The notes: generated by a model not told the origin, from the letters alone. Positions 1 through 9,502 are shown, numbered from the stretch's first letter. The stretch is DNA of 64,000 bases from Nodosilinea sp. LEGE 06152 (GCF_015207525.1 NZ_JADEWR010000011.1:225462-289461), one strand, 5' to 3'. Program-made: numbers and translations.

Positions 1-468
1 GCCAGAGATCCACTTGTATGTTTGGCAAAAGCTTGCAATTTCAGCAAAATTAAAAAGGCTGTTTGGCATTAACACATCATCACTATTAAGCCAATTAAAC
101 CACTTTCCAGTACACATTTTTGAGCCCTTCAGAACTGCATCCCATGCTCCTTGATCCTTTTCGGAAATCCAGCCTGTTATGTGTTTGCTGTACTTTTTTA
201 TGATTTCTACCGAATTGTCGGTACTTCCGCCATCAATAATGAAATACTCAAGATTAGGATATCCTTGTGTAATAACTGATTGAATAGTCTCTTCAATAAA
301 TTCTCCTTGATTATAGCTAGGAGTTACAATGCTGATGCGTGGCCATGCTGAACCATTGGGCATATACGCTGACAATGATTGGCTAGCAATAGCCCAGGAC
401 CAGTCTGCTTTATCTGCCAATGACTTAGATAAACTTGCTGAAGTAAAAGCGGAATAATTTGCTTTCAT
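1..468 (-). CDS. Family 2 glycosyltransferase, N-terminal part (cut by window edge)
   Basis: The minus strand is open from an ATG at 468 to the window edge, giving the first 156 residues. After about 45 residues comes the GT-A fold start TPSYNQGEFIEETI, then the FIIDGGSTDNS nucleotide-binding stretch and the NWLNSDD metal-binding DXD-like motif. These are hallmarks of inverting family 2 glycosyltransferases, which add sugars from nucleotide-sugar donors at the cytoplasmic face of the membrane. It closely resembles the gene at 1816-2709 in this same locus. The acceptor and sugar cannot be told. The C-terminus lies outside the window. Confidence 0.85.
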   Translation of the reverse strand, partial: MKANYSAFTSASLSKSLADKADWSWAIASQSLSAYMPNGSAWPRISIVTPSYNQGEFIEETIQSVITQGYPNLEYFIIDGGSTDNSVEIIKKYSKHITGWISEKDQGAWDAVLKGSKMCTGKWFNWLNSDDVLMPNSLFNFAEIASFCQTYKWISG

Positions 469-557
469 TAAAATACGATTTGGTATAGACGGAGGGGAAT
501 CAGACCTCGTTGAACGTTATTGAAGGGTTGCTTAGGCAGATCTGGAATGAGTTAAAG

Positions 558-1784
558 TTATTTATTTAGCAACTGTTGGTACAGGCGCTGGTATCGCTGG
601 GCCTGTAGTTCAAGAGAATACTCTTCTAAAGCAATACGCCGACAGTTTCTGCTTAACCGCTGGCGTTGAATATCGTCACTAAGAAGTTTAATGATGCCGC
701 CGCAAAAATCGCTAGTGTCTTCAGGGCGGGCTAGATAGCCAGTGATGCTGGGGCGGACCAGATCGGACACACCACCAATGTCGAAAGATATTATAGGGGT
801 GCCGCAGGCCATGCTCTCTTGCAGTACTAGGGGTAAGTTATCGGCGCGGGTAGGAAAGAGAAATAAGTCTGCGGCAGAATAGGCAACAGCCTTAAGTCGA
901 TCGCTACTGATGTAACCCAGATGTATTGCCGGTATATCGACTGCTGCTTCTAGCTGAGTAGTGCGTTTACCTAGGGTAAGCAATACACAGTCTTGCTTAA
1001 GCGCAGGAGGGAGGTGCTCGAGCGCCTGAATTAGCAAGTCACTCCCTTTGCGAGAATCTTTAAGGTTCTCAGCACTAAACATTAAAACTCTTTTCCCTAA
1101 AGGGATGCCTAATGTGGCACGACAGAGTTCGGAATCAAGGGGATGATAGGCATCGGTGTCAATACCATAGGGTATATGGTGAACTGGAAAACGACCTAGC
1201 ATGCTGGCCTTAGCTTGGGATGTTAACCAACGACTAGGCGTAACTATCGTTAGGTCTGAGCGGTTATAAACCCAATCCTTTAGCTTCCATTCCCAACGGG
1301 TGCTGTCGCGGCGGATGGCGGGATAAGTTTCTGGATAAGGGCACTGACCACAGCCGATTTGCCATCGGCTGCAATCATAGCTGTAAGCACAGTGACCAGT
1401 AAAGCTCCACATATCATGGAGGGTCAAGACAGCTGTTTTTTTACGAATGAGGTAGGGTATGGATAAGTAACTGAAGAAACCACTGTGAATGATGTGAAAG
1501 TTAATAATATCAGCATCAATAAAAAATGGGTCTTTGTCTATATTAAAAGAACTGATACAGTGAACGTCGTTTAAACCTAGCTTATAAGTGAATTTTCGAA
1601 TAGCTGATTCGTACCTTGGTTGCCTATCTATAGATTTTGTGTATGACAGATCGGTAGTTTTAATTCCGCTAAGACTCTTACAGTCTATGCCTAGATTCCT
1701 TAAACTTTCTAATAAACGGAAGTGAGCAATCGAGCCGCCGCCGCCTTCAGCATAGTCACTGAAATTTATTTGTAAAACTTTCAT
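558..1784 (-). CDS. Family 4 glycosyltransferase (group 1)
   Basis: 408 residues with a GT-B architecture. The N-terminal half has the Gly-rich start YAEGGGGSIAHFRL and the block TLHDMWSFTGHCAYSYDC followed by a Cys-rich GCGQCPYPETYP, common in capsule and colanic-acid-type retaining transferases. The C-terminal half has the donor-binding region with FLFPTRADNLPLVLQESMAC, which contains the family's E-x7-E-like element. I chose the ATG at 1784 because the codon just upstream is a weaker TTG. It lies between two family 2 transferases on the same strand, so it probably adds one sugar of the same repeat unit. Specificity is unknown. Confidence 0.88.
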   Translation of the reverse strand: MKVLQINFSDYAEGGGGSIAHFRLLESLRNLGIDCKSLSGIKTTDLSYTKSIDRQPRYESAIRKFTYKLGLNDVHCISSFNIDKDPFFIDADIINFHIIHSGFFSYLSIPYLIRKKTAVLTLHDMWSFTGHCAYSYDCSRWQIGCGQCPYPETYPAIRRDSTRWEWKLKDWVYNRSDLTIVTPSRWLTSQAKASMLGRFPVHHIPYGIDTDAYHPLDSELCRATLGIPLGKRVLMFSAENLKDSRKGSDLLIQALEHLPPALKQDCVLLTLGKRTTQLEAAVDIPAIHLGYISSDRLKAVAYSAADLFLFPTRADNLPLVLQESMACGTPIISFDIGGVSDLVRPSITGYLARPEDTSDFCGGIIKLLSDDIQRQRLSRNCRRIALEEYSLELQAQRYQRLYQQLLNK

Positions 1785-1815
1785 CAAATGCTTTTCTTAA
1801 AAAGCGATTACCTAT

Positions 1816-2709
1816 TTACAAGTAGCGATATTCTTCAACAGTCCAGTAGGCCTTAGGATTGTCTTTTTGCATTCTATAGATCCTTTTACCTACGTATCCA
1901 ACTTTTAGCTTCAAATATTTTCTTGCTTTAGGGATTTGATCTACTTTTAACTTAAGAAGTGTTTTCCTAACCTTATGAGGCTTCCAGCCTTTAATCTTTC
2001 TTAATTTATTTAATGAATCTACTGCTTCTTGTGAGTATAGATCCATATTACGACTCTTTTGAAAATGCTGTCGTCGAAATCCACCTAAAGGAGAAGCTAT
2101 ACCGTAGAGATCGGTATGTTGAAAAAAACGACACCAAAGATCGAAATCACTGGCAAGCTTGAGATCAGTACTTAGATAACTACCTGCTTGGTTCCAAAGC
2201 TCTCGATTCCAAAATGTCGACTCTTGTTGAATAAAAGCTTTGCCCCCAATAGGAGGTAAATAATATCCATCTAGAAATGCTTCTAGAGAGTAGCCATTAG
2301 TAACGCCGATATTAGAGCAAAAAGAGTGATAATCCCAGTAGGCAGGGCACAAAGTTGAAAGCCACTTTATTTGTGGTAGTTCAATCATCACACTAGCAAT
2401 TGTTCTTAGTGCCCATGGACATAGCATATCGTCGCTGTTTAACCAGGTCATAATCTGACCAGAGGCGTGGGAAAAACCTTTATTTATGGCATCATATTGA
2501 CCTTGGTCAGGTTCACTACACCAAAAGTAAAGATGCTCTTGGTAGCGCTCGATGATTTCTCGACTCCCATCATCAGAGCCGCCGTCAATAATAATGTACT
2601 GAAGATTGGGATAATCTTGGTTTAAAACACTTTTGATAGTCGCTTCGATAAAAGTAGCTTGATTGTAGGATGGAGTGACTACACTAATGAGTGGGAATTG
2701 CTCAACCAT
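1816..2709 (-). CDS. Family 2 glycosyltransferase
   Basis: 297 residues. The GT-A N-terminus reads SVVTPSYNQATFIEATI, followed by YIIIDGGSDDGS and the metal-binding NSDD. The middle contains a FIQQESTFWNRELW segment and a DLKLASDFDLWCRFF segment typical of this GT2 subgroup. The C-terminal 60 residues are Lys/Arg-rich. It starts with ATG at 2709 and ends 31 bp before the GT4 gene downstream, so the two are probably co-transcribed. The codons are AT-rich like the rest of 1-6700. Sugar and linkage are not predictable from sequence. Confidence 0.88.
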   Translation of the reverse strand: MVEQFPLISVVTPSYNQATFIEATIKSVLNQDYPNLQYIIIDGGSDDGSREIIERYQEHLYFWCSEPDQGQYDAINKGFSHASGQIMTWLNSDDMLCPWALRTIASVMIELPQIKWLSTLCPAYWDYHSFCSNIGVTNGYSLEAFLDGYYLPPIGGKAFIQQESTFWNRELWNQAGSYLSTDLKLASDFDLWCRFFQHTDLYGIASPLGGFRRQHFQKSRNMDLYSQEAVDSLNKLRKIKGWKPHKVRKTLLKLKVDQIPKARKYLKLKVGYVGKRIYRMQKDNPKAYWTVEEYRYL

Positions 2710-2862
2710 TTTCAGTAACTTTCTGTATCAAATTTTGATCAGATTAACAACTGATGATCGCGGTTCCACCGCCAATATCTGACTGGTTTACCTGGAGCAC
2801 ATTCATAAACACAAGGAGTTTGGAAAGAAACGGGCATTAACACTAGGGCAAGGTTTAGTAAA

Positions 2863-3978
2863 CTAAAAGTCAGATTTTGTTGAGAAAGTTTTTTGTCTTA
2901 AGGGAATACTTAAACTTAAAATACAACTGGGAAGCAAGGCTCTTACTAAAACTTTCAAAATCAAAAAATATCGAACTTTAATTTTCCAGTTGAATTGAGT
3001 TATGTATAAAATCTGAAAAGCGCATACAAATTTCTTTAAATTAATGAAATCAAGAATTAAAGGCTGTAGGAGGGTACCCCATGCAAGTCTACCCCCAGGT
3101 GAAATATATATAAAATTCCACAGGGGATACAATTGCTTAATATCATTGAAGCTTAGTTCCCCAGCCTTACCTTGTGGAATTGACCAATAGTTAAGAAACG
3201 AGTTTCTATCCAGAGTACCCAATATAGCCCACCAAAGGCGTTCATAGCTTTTTTTTGGAAAGTATGAGCGATTACCGATGGTATCAACAACAGCGCCTAG
3301 TGCAATTTTGTAAGAGCAAATCAACTGACTTTCGCGATGCAATACACTTATTCTAGGGCCATCATCTAGACGACGTTTCAATAAGACTTCAGGCAAGTTT
3401 TCTACGCGGGAGTGGCAGCTTAATCTCCACCACAAGTCATAGTCTTCTGCCCGACGCATCTGCTCATTATAGCCACCTATGTGCATCAACAAATCTCGAC
3501 GAGCCATTAAAGTAGAGTGATGCATAAAGTTATTGATTAAAAAAAGCATTTTTAAGCTTTCATGGTCTGTAGGAGGATGGGATTCACCTACTTTTTGTCC
3601 TTGAGAATCAATAATTTCAACAGCGGCTCCGATTGCTCCCACAGCAGGAGTATGTTCTAAGAAGGAAAACTGCTTTTCTAAGCGATTTTCAAAAGAAATA
3701 TCGTCAGCGTCTTGGCGGGCAACGTACTTGCCTTGAGCTATTGCTAGCCCTATGTTTAAGGTTTTTTCTATACCAAAATTTGATTCATTCTTGTGAAGCT
3801 TGATACGAGAATCTAACGCAGCATAAGCGAGAAGAATATCGTATGTTGAGTCAGTAGAGCAATCATCAATAATAATAAATTCAAAACTGGAAAAGGTTTG
3901 AGAAAGAATACTTTCAACTGATTGTTCTAGGTATACTTTTCCATTATAAACAGGCATCAAAACACTAATTTCTGTCAT
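2863..3978 (-). CDS. Family 2 glycosyltransferase
   Basis: 371 residues beginning SVLMPVYNGKVYLEQSVESI, with FIIIDDCSTDST and the DXD-like RQDADD. A later MRRAEDYDLWWRL segment matches the ED-Y acceptor-side block common in GT2 enzymes. The C-terminal ~100 residues are basic and hydrophobic (around LILDFINLKKFVCAFQILY) and may associate with the membrane. The ATG at 3978 is 24 bp from the stop of the upstream pyruvyl-transferase-like gene. The region 2710-2862 downstream has no gene. It is part of the same polysaccharide assembly set; the substrate is unknown. Confidence 0.88.
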   Translation of the reverse strand: MTEISVLMPVYNGKVYLEQSVESILSQTFSSFEFIIIDDCSTDSTYDILLAYAALDSRIKLHKNESNFGIEKTLNIGLAIAQGKYVARQDADDISFENRLEKQFSFLEHTPAVGAIGAAVEIIDSQGQKVGESHPPTDHESLKMLFLINNFMHHSTLMARRDLLMHIGGYNEQMRRAEDYDLWWRLSCHSRVENLPEVLLKRRLDDGPRISVLHRESQLICSYKIALGAVVDTIGNRSYFPKKSYERLWWAILGTLDRNSFLNYWSIPQGKAGELSFNDIKQLYPLWNFIYISPGGRLAWGTLLQPLILDFINLKKFVCAFQILYITQFNWKIKVRYFLILKVLVRALLPSCILSLSIPLRQKTFSTKSDF

Positions 3979-4002
3979 TTATCTGGCCAAAAACAGCAAG
4001 CT

Positions 4003-5289
4003 CTATCTTTTTAATTTGACTTCCTCCAAAATTTTTTGATAAGCAATTATCCCTGCTTGAATTTGAGCACGAGCGGCATCCAGCAAAATTGGTCTAAGGG
4101 TTTCAGCTTCGTTCCAGAGATTCTTAGTGCAGTCAGTTAGTTTGTTTTCTAAATCGATTTCGTCAAGCATGAGAACCGAACAGCCCACACCAAACTGATC
4201 GGCTAAGCCAAAAAATTTATCAACATAATATTTTGATTTGGCTAGCCCAACAACTGGGATGCCCTGTGAGAGAGCAAATACCCCAGCATGGTAACTGCCA
4301 GTTATAACAACCCTGCAACGACCAACTTGCTCAATGATCTTAAGGGGTGTATCTAATTCAGCGCCTCCACCTAGATCTCTAGAATCCTGACCAACTAGTT
4401 TTTCAATTGTTGTGCTATCAGGATCTACTAAGCCATCATAAGCAGAATGATCTATCGGTATAGGGATGAGCGAAGCCTGGAATTTACTAGCTATATTTAG
4501 GAAAACTAGCCGTAAAGTTTGGACAATGCTTTCTCCCACTTCGGAGTAGGGTGCTACTCTAAGATTAATGCCAATACCACTACCTATGTGCTCTGTACGA
4601 GCTTTGTAGGCTAATTCAATAGCGTCATCTCCAGTGATTAAAATTGGTACATTAGGGATTCCTATGTAGTTAATAAGGGCTACGCTTGCGAGCTGTTCTC
4701 GGAGACAAATCAGGTCAGCTTGAGCAAGAGTTTTCTTAATTTGCCGCTGCAACTCTAAATCTTGAACAGGGCCTAGTCCTTGTCCAACTAGTATGGTTGG
4801 TATCCCTAGTTGATTAGCCAGGCTTAACATTGCTAACCTCGGCTGCGTTTCACATTTAAACTCGTCAGTAATATATCCTCCACCAGTTGCAATTACTATA
4901 TCTGCCCTATACAAAGCATCCATCAAAAGCCGAACTTCTTCGAGAAGACCGGCTTTTTTTTTAAGCTTTAGGGATAAAATTCTCAAAAAAAGAGTCGGCT
5001 TGTGTCGACGGAGCAAATTTTCTAAAAATAAGCCTAGTTTGGAGAAATATCTAATGAGTGGTAACTGATAATACCGGGCTGCCAAAGGTGAGAACCAAGT
5101 CATACGAGCCTGAACTGATATAGGCTTTGTGCTTGGAAAAATTTCCGATAATTTTTCGGGATCTGATGTCAGAACTTGAATAGATGAGTGAGGGAAAAGG
5201 CGATCTAGGCGTGATAAAGCTACCGTTAGCATAGCTAGATCCCCCATATTAAGAAGGCGATAACCACTATTCTCAACTAAAATGCGCAT
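4003..5289 (-). CDS. Polysaccharide pyruvyl transferase family protein
   Basis: 428 residues in the CsaB/WcaK-like polysaccharide pyruvyl transferase family, whose members put pyruvate ketals on cell-surface sugars. Visible marks are the N-terminal NMGDLAMLTVAL, the central ADIVIATGGGYI, the GQGLGPVQ segment, ADLICLREQLA, and the C-terminal VVITGSYHAGVFALSQGIPVVGL, where the H is in the conserved SxxHxxxxA element. It lies between a TylF-like methyltransferase and a GT2 gene on the same strand. Many family members in cyanobacterial glycan clusters are untested, so the exact reaction is inferred. Confidence 0.85.
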   Translation of the reverse strand: MRILVENSGYRLLNMGDLAMLTVALSRLDRLFPHSSIQVLTSDPEKLSEIFPSTKPISVQARMTWFSPLAARYYQLPLIRYFSKLGLFLENLLRRHKPTLFLRILSLKLKKKAGLLEEVRLLMDALYRADIVIATGGGYITDEFKCETQPRLAMLSLANQLGIPTILVGQGLGPVQDLELQRQIKKTLAQADLICLREQLASVALINYIGIPNVPILITGDDAIELAYKARTEHIGSGIGINLRVAPYSEVGESIVQTLRLVFLNIASKFQASLIPIPIDHSAYDGLVDPDSTTIEKLVGQDSRDLGGGAELDTPLKIIEQVGRCRVVITGSYHAGVFALSQGIPVVGLAKSKYYVDKFFGLADQFGVGCSVLMLDEIDLENKLTDCTKNLWNEAETLRPILLDAARAQIQAGIIAYQKILEEVKLKR

Positions 5290-5349
5290 TATCCCAGCTC
5301 TCTAAATCAGGGCACTAGTATTACCAACACATTAGGGCAAGAGAGCCAA

Positions 5350-6069
5350 TCACTTTTTGACTATGTGTAACCTGCTTTTATGATAAAAGTCATATCCTGC
5401 CTTAATATTCTCAAAATACTCATCAACGGCTCTACGACATCCAGTCCAAACATAGTAATCATCGATTACTAAGGTGCCTCCGCTAACAAGATGTGGCTCT
5501 ATACGTGACAAGCAAGTGTATACGGAATCATACCAGTCGCAATCAATATGGGCTAAAGAGACTGGGTGATCGATAAACAGTGATTTTTCATACAAACCAG
5601 TCACAAGATAGATGTGGTTTTGTTCCAAATCAAGCCCATAAGACAAAAAATTGTTAACCACTTTCCCATATAAATCTTCTTCATATCCATAGTATTTTGA
5701 TTTCCCAATACCTTTCGAGTTGCCAGAGATAATTGTTTCATAACGCTCATGAACATCTTGTTCATCTTTTGCAGAAGGTTGGGGAATTATTCCAAATACA
5801 TCAAAAATGAAGAATTTTTGACTTTTAGATTTAGAGCTGGCAATAATTATCGCAGAACCCCCTAATGCACAACCAGTCTCTACGATGACTCCATCGATTT
5901 TATTCTTTCGATTATTAATGATAACGCTAGCTAGATCTAGCAAAGCATCCCGATTCAAATAAGTTAGTTCCTGCTTAATTACACTATCAATAGTGGCCAT
6001 GATAGGTTGGGAAGTTTTTCTTCCTTTAAGGAAATTTTTAATACTCGTAGACAGTAATTGATTTTTCAC
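5350..6069 (-). CDS. TylF/macrocin-O-methyltransferase-like SAM methyltransferase
   Basis: 239 residues. The SAM-binding motif I is IVETGCALGGSAI at about residue 63, and the C-terminal half has AHIDCDWYDSVYTCL and GGTLVIDDY, the acidic metal-ligand pattern of the TylF family. Such enzymes methylate sugar hydroxyls, which would fit decoration of the exported glycan. The start is GTG at 6069; an ATG three bases upstream is out of frame. It sits 21 bp downstream of the wzt-like gene. The acceptor is not known. Confidence 0.8.
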   Translation of the reverse strand: MKNQLLSTSIKNFLKGRKTSQPIMATIDSVIKQELTYLNRDALLDLASVIINNRKNKIDGVIVETGCALGGSAIIIASSKSKSQKFFIFDVFGIIPQPSAKDEQDVHERYETIISGNSKGIGKSKYYGYEEDLYGKVVNNFLSYGLDLEQNHIYLVTGLYEKSLFIDHPVSLAHIDCDWYDSVYTCLSRIEPHLVSGGTLVIDDYYVWTGCRRAVDEYFENIKAGYDFYHKSRLHIVKK

Positions 6070-6090
6070 GGCATTACGTAGTGTTAGGTG

Positions 6091-7368
6091 TTACATACTC
6101 CAGGCTTGATGCCCCCCCATTCCCCATTGGTGAGGAATCATTATGCTGCCATGACTAGAAGAATATGCTGTCCTTCCTTGTATATGTCCCTGCTCAACAT
6201 CAAAAATGTATGCAGATTCAATATGATCTTGCACCTCTCCATCGCTCATAAGAGCGACGTTGATTCGATAGCGGCCTGGGAGAAGCAATAATTCATCAAT
6301 TTCACAAACCAAGTGGTCTCCTGCTACAGTATTGATTTCGTCCTTTGAACTGCGATTCGCACTGTTAAAACAGCTAATCGGATGGCCTTGCTGATCGTAA
6401 AAGGTGAAAACGCAGGTTAAGCCAAAAGCTGCATTATTAACAGTAAATATAAATTTAGCCGGTTGGCCAGCAACTAAGTTGCCAGTCGAGTCACCATTTA
6501 TTCCAATAGCTTGTACTTGAACTAATCGTATTTTTCCCCTCCCTTTTCGATCCTTCCTACAGGATAAATTGGTTGTAACGTTTTTTTCCATTGCTTCTAA
6601 ATAAGAGTTAGTTGCCGCCACCGCTGTGCCATTTTTGACGACTTTGCCTTGAGCCAATAGAATTCCTCTTCTACAAAGGGTTTGTAGGGTACCGAGATTA
6701 TGACTGACAAACAAAACCGTCCTTCCCTCCTTCTCTGCCACATCCTCCATCTTCCCCAAACATTTCTTTTGAAACGCCGCATCTCCCACCGCCAGCACTT
6801 CATCCACAATCAAAATCTCTGGCTCTAGGTGCGCTGCTACCGCAAATGCTAGTCGCACATACATACCACTGCTGTATCGTTTAACCGGCGTATCCAAAAA
6901 TTTTTCGACCTCTGCAAAAGCGACAATCTCGTCAAACTTGCGACGAATGTCTAGCTTGCTCATCCCTAGGATGGCCCCGTTGAGATAGATATTTTCTCGA
7001 CCCGTTAGCTCCGGGTGGAACCCTGTGCCTACTTCTAGCAGGCTGGCTACTCGGCCTTTGATGCTAATACGCCCTTCTGTGGGTTCGGTAATACGACTCA
7101 GAATCTTTAGCAGGGTAGATTTGCCTGCGCCGTTGCGACCAATGATGCCAATGCGATCGCCCTGTTTTACCTCAAACGACACATCCTTCAAAGCCCAAAA
7201 CTCTTCTAATTTAAGATTTTCGGCTTTAGCTTTGGGGTTGAAAAGCTGGGTTATACCTTTGGCTTGCTTAGCCAATACATCTCGCAGGGCGGTGTAGCGC
7301 TCTTGCTGCTGGTGGCCAATAATATATTTTTTACCCAGGTTTTCAACCCGGATGACGGTGTCAGACAT
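6091..7368 (-). CDS. wzt: Wzt-type ABC transporter ATPase with glycan-binding C-terminal domain
   Basis: 425 residues. The N-terminal ABC domain has Walker A GRNGAGKST near residue 77, the variant signature YSSGMYVRL, Walker B ILIVDEVLAVGD and the switch SHN. This is the form found in polysaccharide and O-antigen exporters. Residues from about 265 onward form a separate beta-rich domain matching Wzt carbohydrate-recognition domains. It should drive export of a lipid-linked glycan across the inner membrane. No Wzm permease lies next to it here. The C-terminal half is AT-rich and lacks HIP1, while the ATPase half is GC-rich with a HIP1 site at 7153, so the gene looks mosaic. Confidence 0.9.
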   Translation of the reverse strand: MSDTVIRVENLGKKYIIGHQQQERYTALRDVLAKQAKGITQLFNPKAKAENLKLEEFWALKDVSFEVKQGDRIGIIGRNGAGKSTLLKILSRITEPTEGRISIKGRVASLLEVGTGFHPELTGRENIYLNGAILGMSKLDIRRKFDEIVAFAEVEKFLDTPVKRYSSGMYVRLAFAVAAHLEPEILIVDEVLAVGDAAFQKKCLGKMEDVAEKEGRTVLFVSHNLGTLQTLCRRGILLAQGKVVKNGTAVAATNSYLEAMEKNVTTNLSCRKDRKGRGKIRLVQVQAIGINGDSTGNLVAGQPAKFIFTVNNAAFGLTCVFTFYDQQGHPISCFNSANRSSKDEINTVAGDHLVCEIDELLLLPGRYRINVALMSDGEVQDHIESAYIFDVEQGHIQGRTAYSSSHGSIMIPHQWGMGGHQAWSM

Positions 7369-7510
7369 TGGAGCTGCAGGTGGTAGATAGTAAGGCTATG
7401 GCGTTGGGAGCTAAATTACATCTGCAAGGGTACGCTCGGATAGTTGAACATATAAAGTGGCTTTAGGCTTTTGCTGGAAAGAAACTGTGGGGTATCTACC
7501 ACAGAGACTA

Positions 7511-7936
7511 TTAGCCAATGCGGCGAAAATCTTTGATGCCCTGGTACTGGGTTTGGCGGGCTTGGCGACGGGTGAATTCGCTAACGGTAGGGTTGCCGGT
7601 AGGGAGAATAACGCCGCTGGCTTGCATCCAGAGGGTTTCCGGGGCGGTTTCAACGGTGTACTGGTTGGCAGCGGTTTTGTGGACGTGGTACCAGCGAGTT
7701 GTTTGGCAATGGTCACACCAAAAGGCTTCAAGCCATTCGCCTGTTAGAGGAACAGTGCCGTAGCCAGCAATTACAGTGAGCGATCGCAGTCTGCTTAGGC
7801 CCCGTTGCTGTAAATGCTCGGCTTGGGTGGTGTAGAGGGGATATTTTTGGCTAACACTGTCAAGGTAAGTACCGTGTTCGGGGCAGTAGATGGCGCGCCG
7901 TTTAGACCGACTGCGGTTGCGACGAGATGAGGCCAT
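7511..7936 (-). CDS. Conserved hypothetical protein with zinc-site-like motifs
   Basis: 141 residues. The N-terminus is strongly basic (RRNRSRSKRRAIYCPEHG), then there is a YCPEH motif and a WCDHCQTTRWYHVHK segment near residue 73. Together these give three Cys and several His that could bind zinc, like a zinc ribbon. I recognise the general pattern as conserved in cyanobacteria but know no function. ATG at 7936. It lies between the WcaI-like transferase and wzt on the same strand, in GC-rich sequence with a HIP1 site at about 7780, so it belongs to the host-like side of the composition boundary. Confidence 0.7.
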   Translation of the reverse strand: MASSRRNRSRSKRRAIYCPEHGTYLDSVSQKYPLYTTQAEHLQQRGLSRLRSLTVIAGYGTVPLTGEWLEAFWCDHCQTTRWYHVHKTAANQYTVETAPETLWMQASGVILPTGNPTVSEFTRRQARQTQYQGIKDFRRIG

Positions 7937-8182
7937 AACGAGGAACCAACAACGAGTATTTAGAGTGCAAGTGCTCCCGAAGGTACGGGTAGGTGATCAT
8001 TTCCAGACACACTTATCCTGTCTACGGTCTTAGGTCAGCGTGGCTAAGACTACGGGGGAGAGACTGAGATCCTGAGACCGTCGAAGTCCGCTCCATGTCA
8101 GAAAGGGTAGCGGAAGTATTCAATTAAGCAAGGCCTAGACCAGAACATTTAAGATTTCTAGCTAGCCTAAGCAAGGGTGAGC

Positions 8183-9502
8183 CTACAGCCGAGAGGCTGC
8201 GGCCTTAGTAGGAGGTGAGGCGTGGGCAGCAGGGGCAGGCATAGGGCCATAGAGACAGCTTTCAACCACTTCAACGTAGCGAAGGACGCCCTGTTCAGGG
8301 GTAAACTTTTGCTGCATGTAGCTGCGACCCCGATCGCCCATCTGCTTGACCAGGGCTGGGTCAGCCATCAGCGTGTGGATAAAGTCGGCCAAGCCCTTGC
8401 TATCGCCGTTGCTGAAGGCGCGGCCAAAACCGCCCTCGGCCAGCAGCGATCGCAGGTAGGAGTGAGTTTCACAGATAGCCGCTACCGGTCGGCCGGCAGC
8501 TAGGCTGCTATAGAGTTTGCTGGGAGCCACCAACCCTTCGACTCCGGGTACTAGACTGACCAGGCTCAGATCGCAGGCTGTGAGTGAGTAGGGCAAATCG
8601 CCCTTTGATTGATAGGGCAAAAACAGGCAGTTTGTCAACCCTGCCGCCTGGGCCCGATCTGCGCAGGGTTGTCGTTTGGCTCCGCCGCCCACAAACACAA
8701 ACTTAACGGGCGCGTGGCGCAGAGCTTGGGCCGTCGCCATAACGGTATCCAAGTCGTGACAGCGGCCCATATTGCCGGAGTAGAGCACCGTGAATACTTG
8801 GGTTAGCCCGTGCTGATGGGCAAACCAGTTATCGGCTTTTGGGCGCGGATAGATGAGCCCAGGGTCGGCCCAGTTGTGTATGACCGATATTTTGTCGCTG
8901 ATCTCGGGGCACTGATCGACAATGCGCTGCTTCATGGTGCGACTGAGCACCACGATCGCCTCGGCGTTGCGCCAGGTCAGGCAATTGAGCCAGTTCCACA
9001 GCCGCGCCAGACCGTGGGTTTTGGGAACAACTCGAAGCGCCACCGCCACCTCGGGGTAGAGATCGTAAACAACGCACAGGTAGGGCTGCTTAAACAAGCG
9101 GTGCAGCAGGTAGGCCAGCACGGGCAGGTAGGGAGGCTCGGTGGTGACAAGTACCAAATCACCCCGCCGAGCTGGGTGCAGCAGTTTCACCAGCGATCGC
9201 AGACAGTATAGAAGCCCGCCTACGGCTCGCCCACGAATGCGCTGGGGCCAAAGGCGGGAGGTACGCGTGCGCCGCACCATTACTCCATCAACTACTTCTC
9301 GCTGAGGGGCGAGGGAGCGATCGTAGGCATAGCCCGGCTGACCAGCAAACACCTGCACCTTCAAGCCCTGGCGACTCAACCCCTGGGCTAATTCCGCCAT
9401 TAGTTGCCCAGTGGGCGCATAATCAGGGGGAAAAAATTGAGTCAAAATTGACAATTGTGGAGATACGCCCGGATCAAAATGCATTGATTTCATCAGCTTC
9501 AT
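8183..9502 (-). CDS. WcaI-like family 4 glycosyltransferase
   Basis: 439 residues with the GT-B fold. The N-terminus has ILTQFFPPDYAPTGQLMAEL, typical of WcaI-like enzymes of colanic acid and exopolysaccharide synthesis. The middle has DLYPEVAVALRVV and VLSRTMKQRI, and the donor-binding half has YSGNMGRCHDLDTV, FVFVGGGAKR and APSKLYSSLAAGRPVAA. Three in-frame ATGs at 9502, 9493 and 9484 make the start uncertain. It is separated from the secreted-protein gene upstream by an 816 bp gap, so it may have its own promoter. Confidence 0.88.
   Translation of the reverse strand: MKLMKSMHFDPGVSPQLSILTQFFPPDYAPTGQLMAELAQGLSRQGLKVQVFAGQPGYAYDRSLAPQREVVDGVMVRRTRTSRLWPQRIRGRAVGGLLYCLRSLVKLLHPARRGDLVLVTTEPPYLPVLAYLLHRLFKQPYLCVVYDLYPEVAVALRVVPKTHGLARLWNWLNCLTWRNAEAIVVLSRTMKQRIVDQCPEISDKISVIHNWADPGLIYPRPKADNWFAHQHGLTQVFTVLYSGNMGRCHDLDTVMATAQALRHAPVKFVFVGGGAKRQPCADRAQAAGLTNCLFLPYQSKGDLPYSLTACDLSLVSLVPGVEGLVAPSKLYSSLAAGRPVAAICETHSYLRSLLAEGGFGRAFSNGDSKGLADFIHTLMADPALVKQMGDRGRSYMQQKFTPEQGVLRYVEVVESCLYGPMPAPAAHASPPTKAAASRL

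Noticed and set aside
7411-7747. Short frames overlapping the zinc-site gene on both strands
   Set aside because: They overlap the better-supported gene at 7511-7936 and contain no conserved pattern.
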